64,000 bases of DNA, from the NCBI GenBank assembly GCA_902786595.1, contig CADADB010000003.1, positions 21,206-85,205 of the forward strand, given 5' to 3'. The notes below the pieces were generated by a model, which saw nothing but the letters and a program-made list of their open reading frames with translations, was not told the origin of the DNA and did not search any database. A program made the position numbers and the translations under genes. Of the stretch, positions 1 to 10,000 are shown piece by piece; position 1 is the stretch's first letter; the number at the start of each line of letters is the position of its first letter. The DNA is from an uncultured Bacteroidota bacterium. GTDB taxonomy: Bacteria; Bacteroidota; Bacteroidia; Bacteroidales; WCHB1-69.

Positions 1-48
1 AGGACGTAGTCTCGTTTCGCCTTTTCGGTCTGACAGGTATTGATCATT
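1..48 (-). CDS. Start of a gene running off the left edge (possibly sigma factor)
   Basis: An ATG on the minus strand overlaps the stop codon of the glycosyltransferase by the ATGA pattern and opens a frame that runs off the window (MINTCQTEKAKRDYV). The four-base overlap suggests translational coupling and one operon. The sixteen visible residues are too few to assign a family. The start is reminiscent of small sigma factors of Bacteroidales, but that is a guess. Confidence 0.4.
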
Positions 49-1180
49 TCGCGATTTTTTGATGATTGAATTTAGCCGAAAGCCAGTATAACGGATTCAA
101 CAGGGAAAATAGTATATCGTAGAACAAAAAATAGGGAATAATTTGTTTTTCCTGCAGTTTTTTGGCGGAGATGCCCATGACAACGTACATGCTGGCGATA
201 CGCAACGCGGCAATGCCGAGGATGATGTAGAGGGCTATCGGTTGGTGCAGTGTGGCCAGGATGGCGAGGACAAGGAATGCGTAAAACAGCAGATTTGTGA
301 GTTCATAGAAGCCCAGCAGAAGCCGGTTTTTCATGGAGTTGAATTTTCTGGTGTAGAAGAGACTGATTTTGTGGATGCGCCAGAACCGGTATTGCGGGGT
401 GTGTTGGCGCACGGTGGCGGCATCGGGGGAGAATTCTATGGCCGTGTTGTTTTTCGTGGATGCGCGGTATATGAAGATGTCCTCCTCGCCGTAAAGCAGA
501 TGGTTGTAGGAAATGAACCCTTTCTGTTGGTAGAACAATGGACGGATGAATGCCACATTGTTGATGTCGCCGCGATAGGTGCTGTGGAATAGCGCATGTG
601 AGAAATACTGCATGGCGTTGACCAGATTGTCGAAATGCAGGAAATGGCTGTACGGACCTTTCTTCTTGTCGAAAGTGTTATATCCCAACACGATTCTGTG
701 CTGGAACTGGAAATTCTGCGCCATGAGCGACAGCCATTGTTTGGAGGCCGGCTTGCAGTTCGGCGAGGTGAGCAGGATGTGGTCGTAGCTGGCACACTTG
801 ATCCCCATGGAGATGGCCATCTTCTTGCCGCGACTTGTCGAAACTGCGGTGCTCAAATCCACAATCTTGATGTTTGGGTAACGTTCCTTATACTCCTTGA
901 TGGCCTGCAGGGAGTTTTCGTCGCGGGAACGGTCGTTGACAATGACGATTTCAAAGAAAGCATATTGCTGCTCAAGGAGATAGGGGAGGGTCTGCAGGAC
1001 TTGGGCGGCATCGTCACGCACCACAATGACTACCGAAACAGGAATGTCGCGGAAACCTAATGCGGCCTTTTTCCTATAGAAGGCAAAACGTCCGTAGATG
1101 ACATAGTAATAGACTAATTGAACGAGCGTTATGACACCAAATAGAATTAAGACAACCAGTGCTACTTGGGTAATATGCAT
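44..1180 (-). CDS. Membrane-bound family 2 glycosyltransferase
   Basis: A 378-residue inner-membrane glycosyltransferase of the GT2 (GT-A fold) type. One N-terminal membrane segment (about residues 7-28) is followed by a catalytic domain that opens with PVSVVIVVRDD and has the nucleotide-binding motif IVNDRSRD. Later come the acidic pair in GEEDIFIYRAS and an aromatic/basic motif QYRFWR, like the QxxRW motif of processive GT2 enzymes. The C-terminus has two or three further hydrophobic helices (about residues 285-350). The donor and acceptor cannot be read from the sequence. It is divergent from tgt and overlaps the next gene downstream by four bases. The family is clear, the substrate unknown. 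Confidence 0.85.
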   Translation of the reverse strand: MHITQVALVVLILFGVITLVQLVYYYVIYGRFAFYRKKAALGFRDIPVSVVIVVRDDAAQVLQTLPYLLEQQYAFFEIVIVNDRSRDENSLQAIKEYKERYPNIKIVDLSTAVSTSRGKKMAISMGIKCASYDHILLTSPNCKPASKQWLSLMAQNFQFQHRIVLGYNTFDKKKGPYSHFLHFDNLVNAMQYFSHALFHSTYRGDINNVAFIRPLFYQQKGFISYNHLLYGEEDIFIYRASTKNNTAIEFSPDAATVRQHTPQYRFWRIHKISLFYTRKFNSMKNRLLLGFYELTNLLFYAFLVLAILATLHQPIALYIILGIAALRIASMYVVMGISAKKLQEKQIIPYFLFYDILFSLLNPLYWLSAKFNHQKIAK

Positions 1181-1212
1181 TTTATGAAATAGTTTAGGTT
1201 AATAGTTTGGGC

Positions 1213-1221
1213 GCAAAAGTA
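1213..1221 (-). promoter_or_regulatory. Bacteroidales -7 element before the glycosyltransferase
   Basis: TACTTTTGC on the minus strand matches the TAnnTTTG -7 consensus and lies about 33 bases before the glycosyltransferase start. It is divergent from the tgt promoter. Confidence 0.6.
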
Positions 1222-1243
1222 AGTATTATTTCGATAAAAGATG

Positions 1244-1252
1244 TATTTTTGC
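1244..1252 (+). promoter_or_regulatory. Bacteroidales -7 element before tgt
   Basis: TATTTTTGC, an exact TAnnTTTGC match, lies 44 bases before the tgt start codon. Confidence 0.65.
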
Positions 1253-1295
1253 CAAAAAAATATAAACATACTTACGAACATTTGAAGCTGACAAT

Positions 1296-2429
1296 ATGAA
1301 GTTCACACTCCAAAAGGAAGACGGCAAAAGCCATGCCCGCGCCGGATTGATAGAAACCGCGCACGGTCTGATAGAAACCCCGATTTTTATGCCCGTTGGC
1401 ACATTGGGTGCTGTCAAATCGTTGCATATAAGAGATTTGAAACAGGATGTGAAAGCCCAGATCATTTTGGGCAACACGTATCATTTGTATATGCGCCCCG
1501 GGATGGAGGTGCTGCGCGAAGCCGGCGGACTGCACAAGTTCAACGGCTGGGACCGTCCCATTCTCACCGACAGCGGCGGCTTCCAGGTCTTCTCGCTGAG
1601 CCATCGCCGCAAAATAGACCCGCAGGAGGGCGTCTGGTTCCAGTCGCACATTGACGGATCCCGGCATCTGTTCAGTCCCGAAAAGGTGATGGATATAGAG
1701 CGAACTATTGGGGCGGATATCATCATGGCATTCGACGAGTGCACGCCCTATCCCGCCGATTACAAGTATGCGAAGAACTCCATGGAAACGACCTTCAAGT
1801 GGCTGAAACGTTGCATTGCCCGCCTGGACGAGACCGAACCATACTATGGTTACGAACAGACGCTCTTCCCGATTGTGCAGGGCAGCACCTATAAGGACTT
1901 GCGCGTACAGTCGGCGGAGTATGTGGCCTCCACGAACTGCGACGGCAATGCCATCGGCGGCGTCTCCGTGGGCGAACCGACGGAGCTGATGTACGAGATG
2001 ACGGATGTCTGCTGCCAGATTCTGCCCAAAGACAAACCGCGCTACCTGATGGGCGTGGGCACGCCCGCCAATATCGTCGAGTGCATCTCCCTCGGTGTTG
2101 ATATGTTTGACTGCGTGATGCCGACCCGCAACGGCCGTAACGGTATGATTTTCACTTGGGAAGGCATGATGAACATGCGCAATGAGAAGTGGAAGAACGA
2201 CTTCACCCCGTTGGATGCCAACAGCGACCTCTTCGCCGACCGCGAATACACACGCGCCTACCTGCGTCACCTCTACGTCTCTGACGAGATCCTCGGCCCG
2301 ATGATCGGCAGCATCCACAATCTGCACTTCTATCTTGACTTGGTGAAGACGGCCAGACAGAAAATCCTCGAGGGCACCTTCGCCACCTGGAAGGACGAGG
2401 TGTTGCCGAAGATTTCACGGAGGTTGTAA
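1296..2429 (+). CDS. tgt: Queuine tRNA-ribosyltransferase
   Basis: tRNA-guanine transglycosylase, 377 residues, exchanging the wobble guanine of GUN-anticodon tRNAs for a queuosine precursor. The TIM-barrel signatures are complete: TDSGGFQ with catalytic Asp92, and FDCVMPTRNGRNG with nucleophile Asp272. The conserved RNEKW, YTRAYLRHL and IHNL segments follow. The three cysteines of the usual structural zinc site are absent: residues 308-316 read ANSDLFADR, while the histidine at 341 is kept. I believe many Bacteroidota Tgt proteins share this loss. A promoter lies directly upstream, and fumC follows 70 bases later. Confidence 0.96.
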   Translation: MKFTLQKEDGKSHARAGLIETAHGLIETPIFMPVGTLGAVKSLHIRDLKQDVKAQIILGNTYHLYMRPGMEVLREAGGLHKFNGWDRPILTDSGGFQVFSLSHRRKIDPQEGVWFQSHIDGSRHLFSPEKVMDIERTIGADIIMAFDECTPYPADYKYAKNSMETTFKWLKRCIARLDETEPYYGYEQTLFPIVQGSTYKDLRVQSAEYVASTNCDGNAIGGVSVGEPTELMYEMTDVCCQILPKDKPRYLMGVGTPANIVECISLGVDMFDCVMPTRNGRNGMIFTWEGMMNMRNEKWKNDFTPLDANSDLFADREYTRAYLRHLYVSDEILGPMIGSIHNLHFYLDLVKTARQKILEGTFATWKDEVLPKISRRL

Positions 2430-2465
2430 CGATGAGGCGATGAGACGATGAAACGATGAGATAAT
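2430..2465 (+). repeat. GATGAGACGATGA short tandem repeat
   Basis: The tgt-fumC gap holds four to five degenerate copies of a CGATGAGA-like unit directly after the tgt stop. Similar GATGA or TCATCG runs occur at 3953-3998 and 12358-12396, so this is a recurrent type of intergenic filler in this genome. Confidence 0.6.
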
Positions 2466-2499
2466 TGAAGATTATTCAAAAACTGAAAATCGAGAAATA

Positions 2500-3870
2500 A
2501 TGGAATACAGAATCGAAAAAGACACATTAGGCGAAATGCGCGTGGAGGCAGACAAGCTCTGGGGCGCGCAGACGCAACGAGCTATGGAGAACTTCGAAAT
2601 AGGGAAGAAGCACATGCCTATCGAGATTATCTACGGTATCGCGACGGCAAAGAAGGCGGCGGCCTGCGCCAACTTCGACTGCGGCGTGCTTCCCGAGGAA
2701 AAACGCGACCTGATCGTGCGTGTGGTCGATGAAATCACCGCCGGACAATGGGACGACCAGTTCCCGCTGCACATTTGGCAGACCGGTTCGGGTACGCAGA
2801 CCAACATGAACGTCAACGAGGTGATTGCCCACCGCGCGCAGCAGCTGCATGGCGGTCAGCTCACCGACTACCCGCTTTTCCTTTCGCCCAACGATGATGT
2901 CAACAAGTCTCAATCGACTAACGATATCTTCCCCACGGGCATGCGCATCGCCACTGCGAAGAGCATCATCACCCGCACACTGCCCGCCTTGGAGCGGATG
3001 ATGGAAACTTATCGCACAAAAGTCGCTGAATACGCTGATATCAAGAAGATCGGGCGCACCCACCTGATGGACGCCACCCCTTTGACATTGGGCGATGAAC
3101 TGTCCGGCCACCTCTCGCAGCTGGAACACGGGTATGAGGTTATCCAACAGAGTCTCAAGCACTTGATGGAACTCCCGATAGGTGGCACCGCTGTCGGCAA
3201 CGGCATCAACACACCGGAGGGTTACGACAAGATTGCCCTGCAATATATCAACCAGTTCACGGGTTACGAGTTCAGCAACTGTCCCAACAAGTTCGAGGCG
3301 ATGGCCACCCACGACTCGCTGTGCGAAATGTCTGGAGCGTTCAAACGGTTGGCTGTCTCGTTGATGAAGATCGCCAACGATTTCCGTTTGCTGAATTCGG
3401 GTCCGCGCTGCGGTTTGGGCGAGGTGATTCTGCCCGCCAACGAACCCGGTTCCTCCATCATGCCCGGCAAGGTGAACCCCACACAGTGCGAGGCGCTGTC
3501 GCAGGTATGCTGCCAGGTCATCGGCAACGACGTGGCCATCACCACGGGCGCCATGCAAGGACATCTGCAGCTCAACGTCTTCATGCCGCTCATCGGCCGC
3601 AACCTGCTGCAGTCATCACGATTGCTCGCTGATGTCATCAACTCCTTCAACGACCACTGCCTCAAGGGGATAAAACCCAATCTGGAGCGCATCTCCATGC
3701 ATCTCCACAACTCGTTGATGTTAGTCACGAAGCTGAATCCGCACATCGGCTACTACAACGCCGCGAAGATTGCGCAGCACGCGCATGAGCACGGGCTTAC
3801 GTTGCGCGAGTCCGCATTGGAACTGGGGCTCGTGAGCGCGGAGGATTTCGATAATTGGATGAAATTGTAG
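2500..3870 (+). CDS. fumC: Class II fumarate hydratase
   Basis: Iron-independent fumarase of the aspartase/fumarase superfamily, 456 residues, interconverting fumarate and malate in the cytosol. The family signature GSSIMPGKVNP is intact near residues 314-324. The active-site segments TGSGTQTNMNVNEV (about 97-110) and KIGRTHLMDATPL (about 183-195, carrying the catalytic histidine) are also present. Length and start (MEYRIEKDTLGEM) are normal for FumC. Its stop codon lies inside the left arm of a GTAGAGACG palindrome, so the repeat inserted at, or forms, the very end of the gene. Confidence 0.96.
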   Translation: MEYRIEKDTLGEMRVEADKLWGAQTQRAMENFEIGKKHMPIEIIYGIATAKKAAACANFDCGVLPEEKRDLIVRVVDEITAGQWDDQFPLHIWQTGSGTQTNMNVNEVIAHRAQQLHGGQLTDYPLFLSPNDDVNKSQSTNDIFPTGMRIATAKSIITRTLPALERMMETYRTKVAEYADIKKIGRTHLMDATPLTLGDELSGHLSQLEHGYEVIQQSLKHLMELPIGGTAVGNGINTPEGYDKIALQYINQFTGYEFSNCPNKFEAMATHDSLCEMSGAFKRLAVSLMKIANDFRLLNSGPRCGLGEVILPANEPGSSIMPGKVNPTQCEALSQVCCQVIGNDVAITTGAMQGHLQLNVFMPLIGRNLLQSSRLLADVINSFNDHCLKGIKPNLERISMHLHNSLMLVTKLNPHIGYYNAAKIAQHAHEHGLTLRESALELGLVSAEDFDNWMKL

Positions 3871-3893
3871 AGACGTTTCGTGAAACGTCTCTA
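3868..3893. repeat. GTAGAGACG palindrome, copy A
   Basis: A near-perfect inverted repeat with arms TAGAGACGTTTC around a two-base centre. It overlaps the fumC stop codon. The same palindrome recurs at 5969, 31026 and 34016, with a related one at 34067. Confidence 0.8.
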
Positions 3894-3918
3894 TAGGGGA
3901 CAACGACATATTTACGGC

Positions 3919-3946
3919 GTAGGGGCGAATAATCATTCGCCCCTAC
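3919..3946. terminator. GTAGGGGCGAAT palindrome followed by T run
   Basis: An inverted repeat with arms GTAGGGGCGAAT is followed by six T residues, which makes it a plausible rho-independent terminator for fumC. It is a second kind of palindrome, only 25 bases after copy A of the GTAGAGACG repeat. Confidence 0.6.
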
Positions 3947-3952
3947 ATTTTT

Positions 3953-3998
3953 TCATCGCCTCATCGCCTCATCGCCTCATCGTTTCATCGCCTAATCG
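3953..3998 (-). repeat. TCATCGCC tandem repeat
   Basis: Five degenerate copies of TCATCGCC lie between the convergent fumC and porin genes, directly after the porin stop on the minus strand. Confidence 0.6.
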
Positions 3999-5899
3999 TA
4001 GAACTTCCAGTTCACCCCCACTTCGAAGTTTCTGCCTTGCATCGGGTAGCCCGGGGTGGTGATGTAGCGGAAGCTCATAAGACCTGCGATGAGATTGCCG
4101 CCGCGAACAAAGAACGAGATGCGTTTCACTCGCAAGGCGAGATGGGCGTTGATGTACAAATAGTTGCCGGTGATGATATACTGCTGTGCATAGAATTGGT
4201 GCAGGATAGGGTTGTATCCGTCTGAATAGTATTTCGTGTTGTAGAACAGGTCCACGCCCACTTGGATTCTCAGTCGTTTCTTGAATATCCTGCCCGTGTA
4301 AAGCGCCCCTAACTTTCCGGCAAATAGCGGAACAGCAATGACCTTGTTGGTGGCGTGTTGTAGCGCGAGTTGCGCGTCCAGACAGAAATGTTTGGTACGC
4401 ACCGGCGCGTTAAGCATCAGTTGGATTACCTGGAAGGGCTTTTCGAGTTGCACGGGTTCATAATTGTTGTTGAGATAGAGATAGCGCCCGGCATTGATGA
4501 AGCTGAAGGACGCTTTGTAGTTGAATATAGTCCAATAGGCACTTACCTTGAAGAAATTCTGCTTTTTCCAATCATACGCCCAAAAATTGTTGTTTCCATA
4601 ATAGTTGCTGAAGATGTAGTCGGGCGATAGTCGGCTGAACACGGCTTCAGCGCCAATGAAATGTCGCTGTTGCTTGTTGATGACAAATCGGAAACCGGCC
4701 TGGGCCAAAGCATCGTTTTGGGTGTATCTGAACAGATTGTAGGAAAAGAAGCCGTAGATGTCCCAGACTTTGAACAGACGTATGGAAGTGCGCGCGAACA
4801 GACTCAGACTGTTGTCATGCATGGGATGACTTTTGGAATTCACGAATTCATGCCGCAATCCACCGGCAAGTCTGAAAAAGTAGTGCTGGTCGCCGATGGT
4901 ATCGGTTGGACAGAAATTGGATAGTTGCAAAGTGTTGGCAAGGGTGAAGAATTGGATGGAGTCGTTGGTGGTGTCCGTGTTTATGAAGTATCGGTCGAGA
5001 TAAAACATGTTATTCAAACCATAATCAGTAAAATGGATGGACTGAAGCTGGAAGTCTAACGTATGGCTTAAAGTCCCGAAATAATGATCCTTTTTGTCTT
5101 TGATGTTATAGTAATTGGTGATCTGAAAAGCGTGAGTGTTGATCAAGGATTGGCCGTTGCTGAACATCACGGGAAAACTGCTCAGGTCGTAGGTTATGGT
5201 TGAATCACGGGGGTCGCGGTCGGTGAAGTCGGTGCTGTGCTGCAAACCGCCGTTTTCTGAGAATTTTCCATGGTTGAAAATATACGCCATCAGGAAACCG
5301 TAACGCCTGCGGGGAGTTTCATACCGGAGAGTGGCGTCAAGGGAAAGCCGGTTAATTCCTTGATGAATGAAATATCCTTTGTCGCTTGCCGCGTCCAAGT
5401 TTACGGCAAAGTCAACCTGACGGATGTTTTGGGCGTGGGTGGCCCTGATCGCGAAGGCGTTAAGGAAAGTGTATGTGAAATTCAAATCCGTGAAGGATGG
5501 ATTGACATCATAAATCCTCAGATCCGTCATCTTCTTGAAATACAAGGGATAGGGTAGGGTAATCATGGAAAAACCGGATGGCTTCGGGATGTCGAAGATT
5601 ATGGATTTGTGAGCTTGGCCGTTAATGCCGATGGATTGATAAAGGTTGTCCAATCGCCAAAGAGCGTCGTATTCCGAGATGTGGATGAGGTTGGTGTCAA
5701 TGGGAGTGTAGGTCAACGGAATAAACTGTGTCGATGGCCAAGTTGCATAGCGCGTAGGCATGTAGTCCGGGGAAATAGCCATGGCAGAGTCGATGCCGGA
5801 GTTTTGTTCGTGAGGGGTCGTCTCTTGTGCAAAAGCCGAGCCGGCAATGAACCCGAAGAGTAAGATGAGGATAATATATATTGTTGATTTATAACGCAT
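3992..5899 (-). CDS. Putative outer-membrane porin
   Basis: A 635-residue protein starting at MRYKSTIYI, where a clean signal peptide ends at GSAFAQ; an in-frame ATG 36 bases upstream would spoil the signal. After a linker the protein is dense in alternating aromatic and polar strands (for example FSFINAGRYLYLNNNYEP) and ends in an aromatic-terminated strand, VGVNWKFYD, typical of outer-membrane beta-barrels. It resembles the Bacteroidota putative porin family (PF14121). The transported compound is unknown. It converges on fumC and has no obvious operon partner. Confidence 0.75.
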   Translation of the reverse strand: MRYKSTIYIILILLFGFIAGSAFAQETTPHEQNSGIDSAMAISPDYMPTRYATWPSTQFIPLTYTPIDTNLIHISEYDALWRLDNLYQSIGINGQAHKSIIFDIPKPSGFSMITLPYPLYFKKMTDLRIYDVNPSFTDLNFTYTFLNAFAIRATHAQNIRQVDFAVNLDAASDKGYFIHQGINRLSLDATLRYETPRRRYGFLMAYIFNHGKFSENGGLQHSTDFTDRDPRDSTITYDLSSFPVMFSNGQSLINTHAFQITNYYNIKDKKDHYFGTLSHTLDFQLQSIHFTDYGLNNMFYLDRYFINTDTTNDSIQFFTLANTLQLSNFCPTDTIGDQHYFFRLAGGLRHEFVNSKSHPMHDNSLSLFARTSIRLFKVWDIYGFFSYNLFRYTQNDALAQAGFRFVINKQQRHFIGAEAVFSRLSPDYIFSNYYGNNNFWAYDWKKQNFFKVSAYWTIFNYKASFSFINAGRYLYLNNNYEPVQLEKPFQVIQLMLNAPVRTKHFCLDAQLALQHATNKVIAVPLFAGKLGALYTGRIFKKRLRIQVGVDLFYNTKYYSDGYNPILHQFYAQQYIITGNYLYINAHLALRVKRISFFVRGGNLIAGLMSFRYITTPGYPMQGRNFEVGVNWKFYD

Positions 5900-5968
5900 T
5901 GAAAACTTTTTGCCACTCTTTTTTAAAGTCAGCAAATGTATATAAATTACGAATACACACGGACAAAT

Positions 5969-5995
5969 GTAGAGACGTTTCCTGAAACGTCTCTA
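5969..5995. repeat. GTAGAGACG palindrome, copy B
   Basis: Inverted repeat with arms GTAGAGACGTTTC and GAAACGTCTCTA, followed within ten bases by another half-arm AACGTCTCTAC. It sits between the porin and agmatinase genes. Confidence 0.8.
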
Positions 5996-6022
5996 GCGCA
6001 AACGTCTCTACCTCAATTCCCA

Positions 6023-6886
6023 TCACCCGAGCATATCCCAAAGGGTTATCATCTTATAGACCAATGTTGCAGCCATGACGTCCGAAACTTTGCTGTCGGG
6101 TTGCGGGCATAGTTCAACCACATCGAAACCGACCACCTTTCGAGTTCGGAAAACCATTTCGAGGAATTTGAGGGTAGGGTACCATTGCAGCCCGCCGGGC
6201 AGTGGCGTTCCTGTGGCGGGCAGTATAGATGGGTCGAAACCGTCCAAATCCACAGTGATATAGACATTGTCAGTGAGTCTTTCCACTGCTTTTCCCATCC
6301 AATCTTCTTGATTGTGAATAAGATGTGCGTAGAATATGTTTTCGGGCACTACGTTGGGGAGCTCTTCGGCGCAGACATTGCGGATGCCCACCTGCACTAC
6401 GCGGGCGCACTCTTGGGCGCGACGCATGACACAGGCGTGGTTGTATGGCGAGTCGTGGTAACTGTCACGGAGATCGGCGTGCGCGTCAATTTGCAGGACC
6501 GTCAAGTCGTGGTGTGCTTCAGCCATGGCCTGGATTGCACCTACGGAGACTGAATGTTCCCCGCCAGTCAGAACAATACGCTTCCCGCTTTCGAGGAAAA
6601 ACTTCACGCGGTTATAGACCGACTTGACCATGTTTTCCGGTGTGCGGAAGTCATAGTTGTGATGGTCGGTGTGGATGCCAGCTGTCCATGCTTCATATTG
6701 ATACTGAATGTCATAGAGCTCCAAACTGTCGGAAGCGTCCAGAATTGCCTGCGGTCCCTTGTCAGCCCCTTTCACAAAGGTGCTCGTGCCATCGTAGGGC
6801 ACCCCTAAGAGCACGTATCGGGCATTTTCCAGATTGTAGTGCCGCTCGTCATCCATGTCCAAAAAGTGGGGCATTTCCTTTATCAT
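6023..6886 (-). CDS. speB: Agmatinase / arginase-family ureohydrolase
   Basis: Binuclear manganese ureohydrolase of 287 residues, starting at MIKEMPHFLDMDD. A longer in-frame start adds 61 residues that cross the promoter and is unlikely. The metal-binding motifs are all present: GGEHSV, the DAHAD core within QIDAHADLRDSY, and the DLDGFDPS motif. This family hydrolyses agmatine, arginine or similar guanidino compounds. In Bacteroidota the usual call is agmatinase, leading to putrescine and spermidine, but substrate choice cannot be settled from motifs alone. It is divergent from the C25 protease gene. Confidence 0.88.
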   Translation of the reverse strand: MIKEMPHFLDMDDERHYNLENARYVLLGVPYDGTSTFVKGADKGPQAILDASDSLELYDIQYQYEAWTAGIHTDHHNYDFRTPENMVKSVYNRVKFFLESGKRIVLTGGEHSVSVGAIQAMAEAHHDLTVLQIDAHADLRDSYHDSPYNHACVMRRAQECARVVQVGIRNVCAEELPNVVPENIFYAHLIHNQEDWMGKAVERLTDNVYITVDLDGFDPSILPATGTPLPGGLQWYPTLKFLEMVFRTRKVVGFDVVELCPQPDSKVSDVMAATLVYKMITLWDMLG

Positions 6887-6953
6887 AACTGGTTGAATTT
6901 TCAGTGAATAACATCTATTTAGGCCATTAATGAACCAAATGGCATTTGAAGTT

Positions 6954-6962
6954 GCAAAAATA
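6954..6962 (-). promoter_or_regulatory. Bacteroidales -7 element before speB
   Basis: TATTTTTGC on the minus strand, 68 bases before the chosen speB start. It supports the shorter reading frame. Confidence 0.6.
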
Positions 6963-7029
6963 ATAATTACATCAAAAAAATAACTAGGGCTAACTAAATT
7001 ATTCTGATAAAAAGGTATGAAGAAAAGTG

Positions 7030-7038
7030 TATCTTTGC
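7030..7038 (+). promoter_or_regulatory. Bacteroidales -7 element before the C25 protease
   Basis: TATCTTTGC, an exact consensus match, 38 bases before the start codon. Confidence 0.65.
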
Positions 7039-7075
7039 CAGCTTGAAATTTTGAGTAAAACCAGATCATAAACTT

Positions 7076-10000
7076 ATGAAAAAATTGTTGTTATGGATGG
7101 TCTTTTTGACCCTTTGTCCGTTTGTATGGGCACAAAGTTTCCAAATCACGCAGAATTCGTACCAGAAAGTGTCTATTTCGTTCACAACAGGGGCGCTTTC
7201 CGTTGAAAATGTATCCATGCCGGAGGGCGATTTCTCCGCTATTGCACTGCCTGATTACGGCTCATCGTATGTTGTTGGCGCACCTCAGCTCCCGCAGCTG
7301 TGCAAGTTACTGCAGATCCCTGTGTGTGATTCTGTGGTCGCCACGGTGCTCAACGCGCAATACCAAGACTATGATGCCGCGGATTTGGGCGTGACAAACT
7401 ACGTGCTCCCTACTCAAATATCTGCTGCTAAAAACGGGACGGTCCCTCCGTTTGTCTTTGACCAAACCATATATAACACCGATGCTTTCTACGCGCTCCC
7501 TCTGGTGCAGGTGGAGAAAGCAGGGGTGAAGCGTGACGCTGTTCTCGCCAATGTGTATGTGTCTCCGGTTCAGTATAATCCCGTGACCCGTAAGTTTAGA
7601 ATTTTCAGCCAAATAGATGTTGAATTTACTTTCGTGAATGCGAATATGGCTGCCACTTCGGCATTGCAGAAATTCGCATCCCCGCTCTTCTCTTTGGATC
7701 CTGAATTGGTTATCAATAAAATGCAGGCAGAACGGTCTGAATTCCATGGTGCCCCGGTCAAATATCTGATTATCGGCAACAACATGTTTTCCGCTAATGA
7801 AGATTTGGCCGAATTTGTGGCATGGAAACGCCGCCTGGGCTACCTGGTGGAAGTTTATTACACGAACGATGTCAGCGTGGGCTCCACCACGACTGCCATC
7901 AAGAACTTTATCCAAGGCAAATATGACGCCGCCACGTTGGAGGATCCCGCACCCACATATCTGCTTTTCCTCGGTGACCGCGAGCAATTCCCCGCTTTTT
8001 CCAACCAGACTGGAGAGAGCCATATCACGGATCTTTACTACGCCACTCTTTCCGGCAACGATTTCCTGCCCGACTGCTATTATGGTCGTCTTTCTGCCAC
8101 AAACAACCAGCAATTGTCCAACCAGCTGGAGAAAATCATGATGTACGAGCAGTATTCCATGCCTGATCCCTCCTATCTCGGCAATGCCGTGCTGATTGCC
8201 GGCACTGATCCGAATTGGGCTCCCACTCATGCCAATGGCCAGGTGAACTATATCACAAACAACTATATCAATACCGAGAATCCTCGATACACCAATGTGA
8301 TGGCGCATCTGTACAACTGTTCCTCGCAAGCGGCTCAAATTCGTTCTGAGGTGAGCGCCGGCTCTGGATGGACCAACTACACGGCTCATGGTGGTGATGA
8401 TTGTTGGGCGGATCCGGAGTTCACGGTATCGCAAGTGTATCAGTTGCAAAACACCGACAAATACGGCATGATGATTGGCAATTGTTGTGTGTCGGGCAAT
8501 TTCAAGATTTCCGAATGTTTCGGAGAGGCGTTGCTGCGTGCCGAGAAGAAAGGAGCCATGGGCTATATCGGTGCCTCTAACAATACCTATTGGAACGAGG
8601 ATTTCTACTGGGCTGTCGGTTACCGTAGCAATGTCACGGCCAATCCCTCCTATATGGCTACTGCAATGGGTATGTACGACAAATTGTTCCATACACACAA
8701 CGAGGATTATAGCAACTGGGTTTCCACTATCGGAGGTATTATGACAGGCGGAAACATGGCTGTGCAATCCACTTCGTCAAGCTCAAAACAATACTATTGG
8801 GAAATTTACCACTGTTTCGGTGACCCTTCCGTGCGTATCTATCTGGGTGTACCTTCCGCGATGGATGTCGTCGCCAGTCAGGCGATTACGACCAACACTA
8901 CCAGTTATGAGGTACATGCGGCTCCTTATGCCTACGTGGCGCTCACCAGCAACGGGAATCTGTTAGTTTCCGCTTTTGCGGACGCTTCCGGTGATGTCAC
9001 CTTCAGCTTCCCCACTTCTCTCGATCCCGGTGAATATGAACTTGTCGTATTGGGTCAGAATTATATTCCTTATTTCCAGAATGTTATGGTGATTACACCA
9101 AGCGGTCCATACATTGTCCCCACCTCCGTGGAAGTGGCGGAAAACACCATTTTCAAAGAGGGGGCTACCGTCAGCATGAACCTCACTCTCTCCAATTTGG
9201 GCGTTTCCGATGCGACTATGGTTTACGCCAAGTTGACTCCGAACACCACTGTGTCGATGCTGCAGGATTCTGTCTATGTGGGTGGCCTCGCCATGAATAG
9301 TACCGGAAACTACTACAACGCTTTCTCTTTCGTGATGCCCGCGTCCGAAGATTTTGTAAATCTTCCGTTCACTCTTTCCATCCACTGGCATGACACCACG
9401 ATCACCCGTAGTGTGAATGTGCGTGTGAAACTGCCCAATGTCAAATTGGATGAATATTCAACGATGGTGAACCATGTTCACGTGCAGAACTATTTCGCTG
9501 GCGATGAGGTCATGTTTTCGTTTAAAGAAAAGAACATAGGACACGCGGCTGTGATTTCTGGTTCTGTTGACCTGACTTGTAATTACTCTGGTGTCAGCGT
9601 TCTCACAGACCTCCATTCTATTGACGGAATGCTCCCGAACACAACCCACACTCACACTTTCTATGTTAAGATTGCGGATACGATGCCGCAGTATGCCATA
9701 GTCCCCTTGTATTACCATATTTACTACGACAACATTCACCAAATAGACACTATTTATATGTTAGTGGGAAGTGATTTTGAGTCGTTTGAGAGCGGTGGCT
9801 TCGATCAATTCAACTGGACGATGAATAACTATCCTTGGATTATTGATTCCCAGTCTTATGCAGGCGCCTATTCTGCCCGTTCCGCACAAAACCTTCCTCA
9901 CAACAATAAATCCCGGATGTCCATCACAGTTAACTTGTCTTCAGAAGCGCCATTGTCCTATTACAGAAAGGTGAGCAGTGAAACAAATTACGACAAATTC

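Noticed and set aside
1272-3564. Long reading frames antisense to tgt and fumC
   Set aside because: They mirror the codon structure of the strongly supported genes and have no family motifs; the same applies to long antisense frames over the C25 protease (7307-8767) and fusA (31901-33379).
6941-6957. TGGCATTTGAAGTTGC as a sigma-54 site before the C25 protease
   Set aside because: The spacing between GG and GC is eleven, not ten, and the site overlaps the speB promoter on the other strand.
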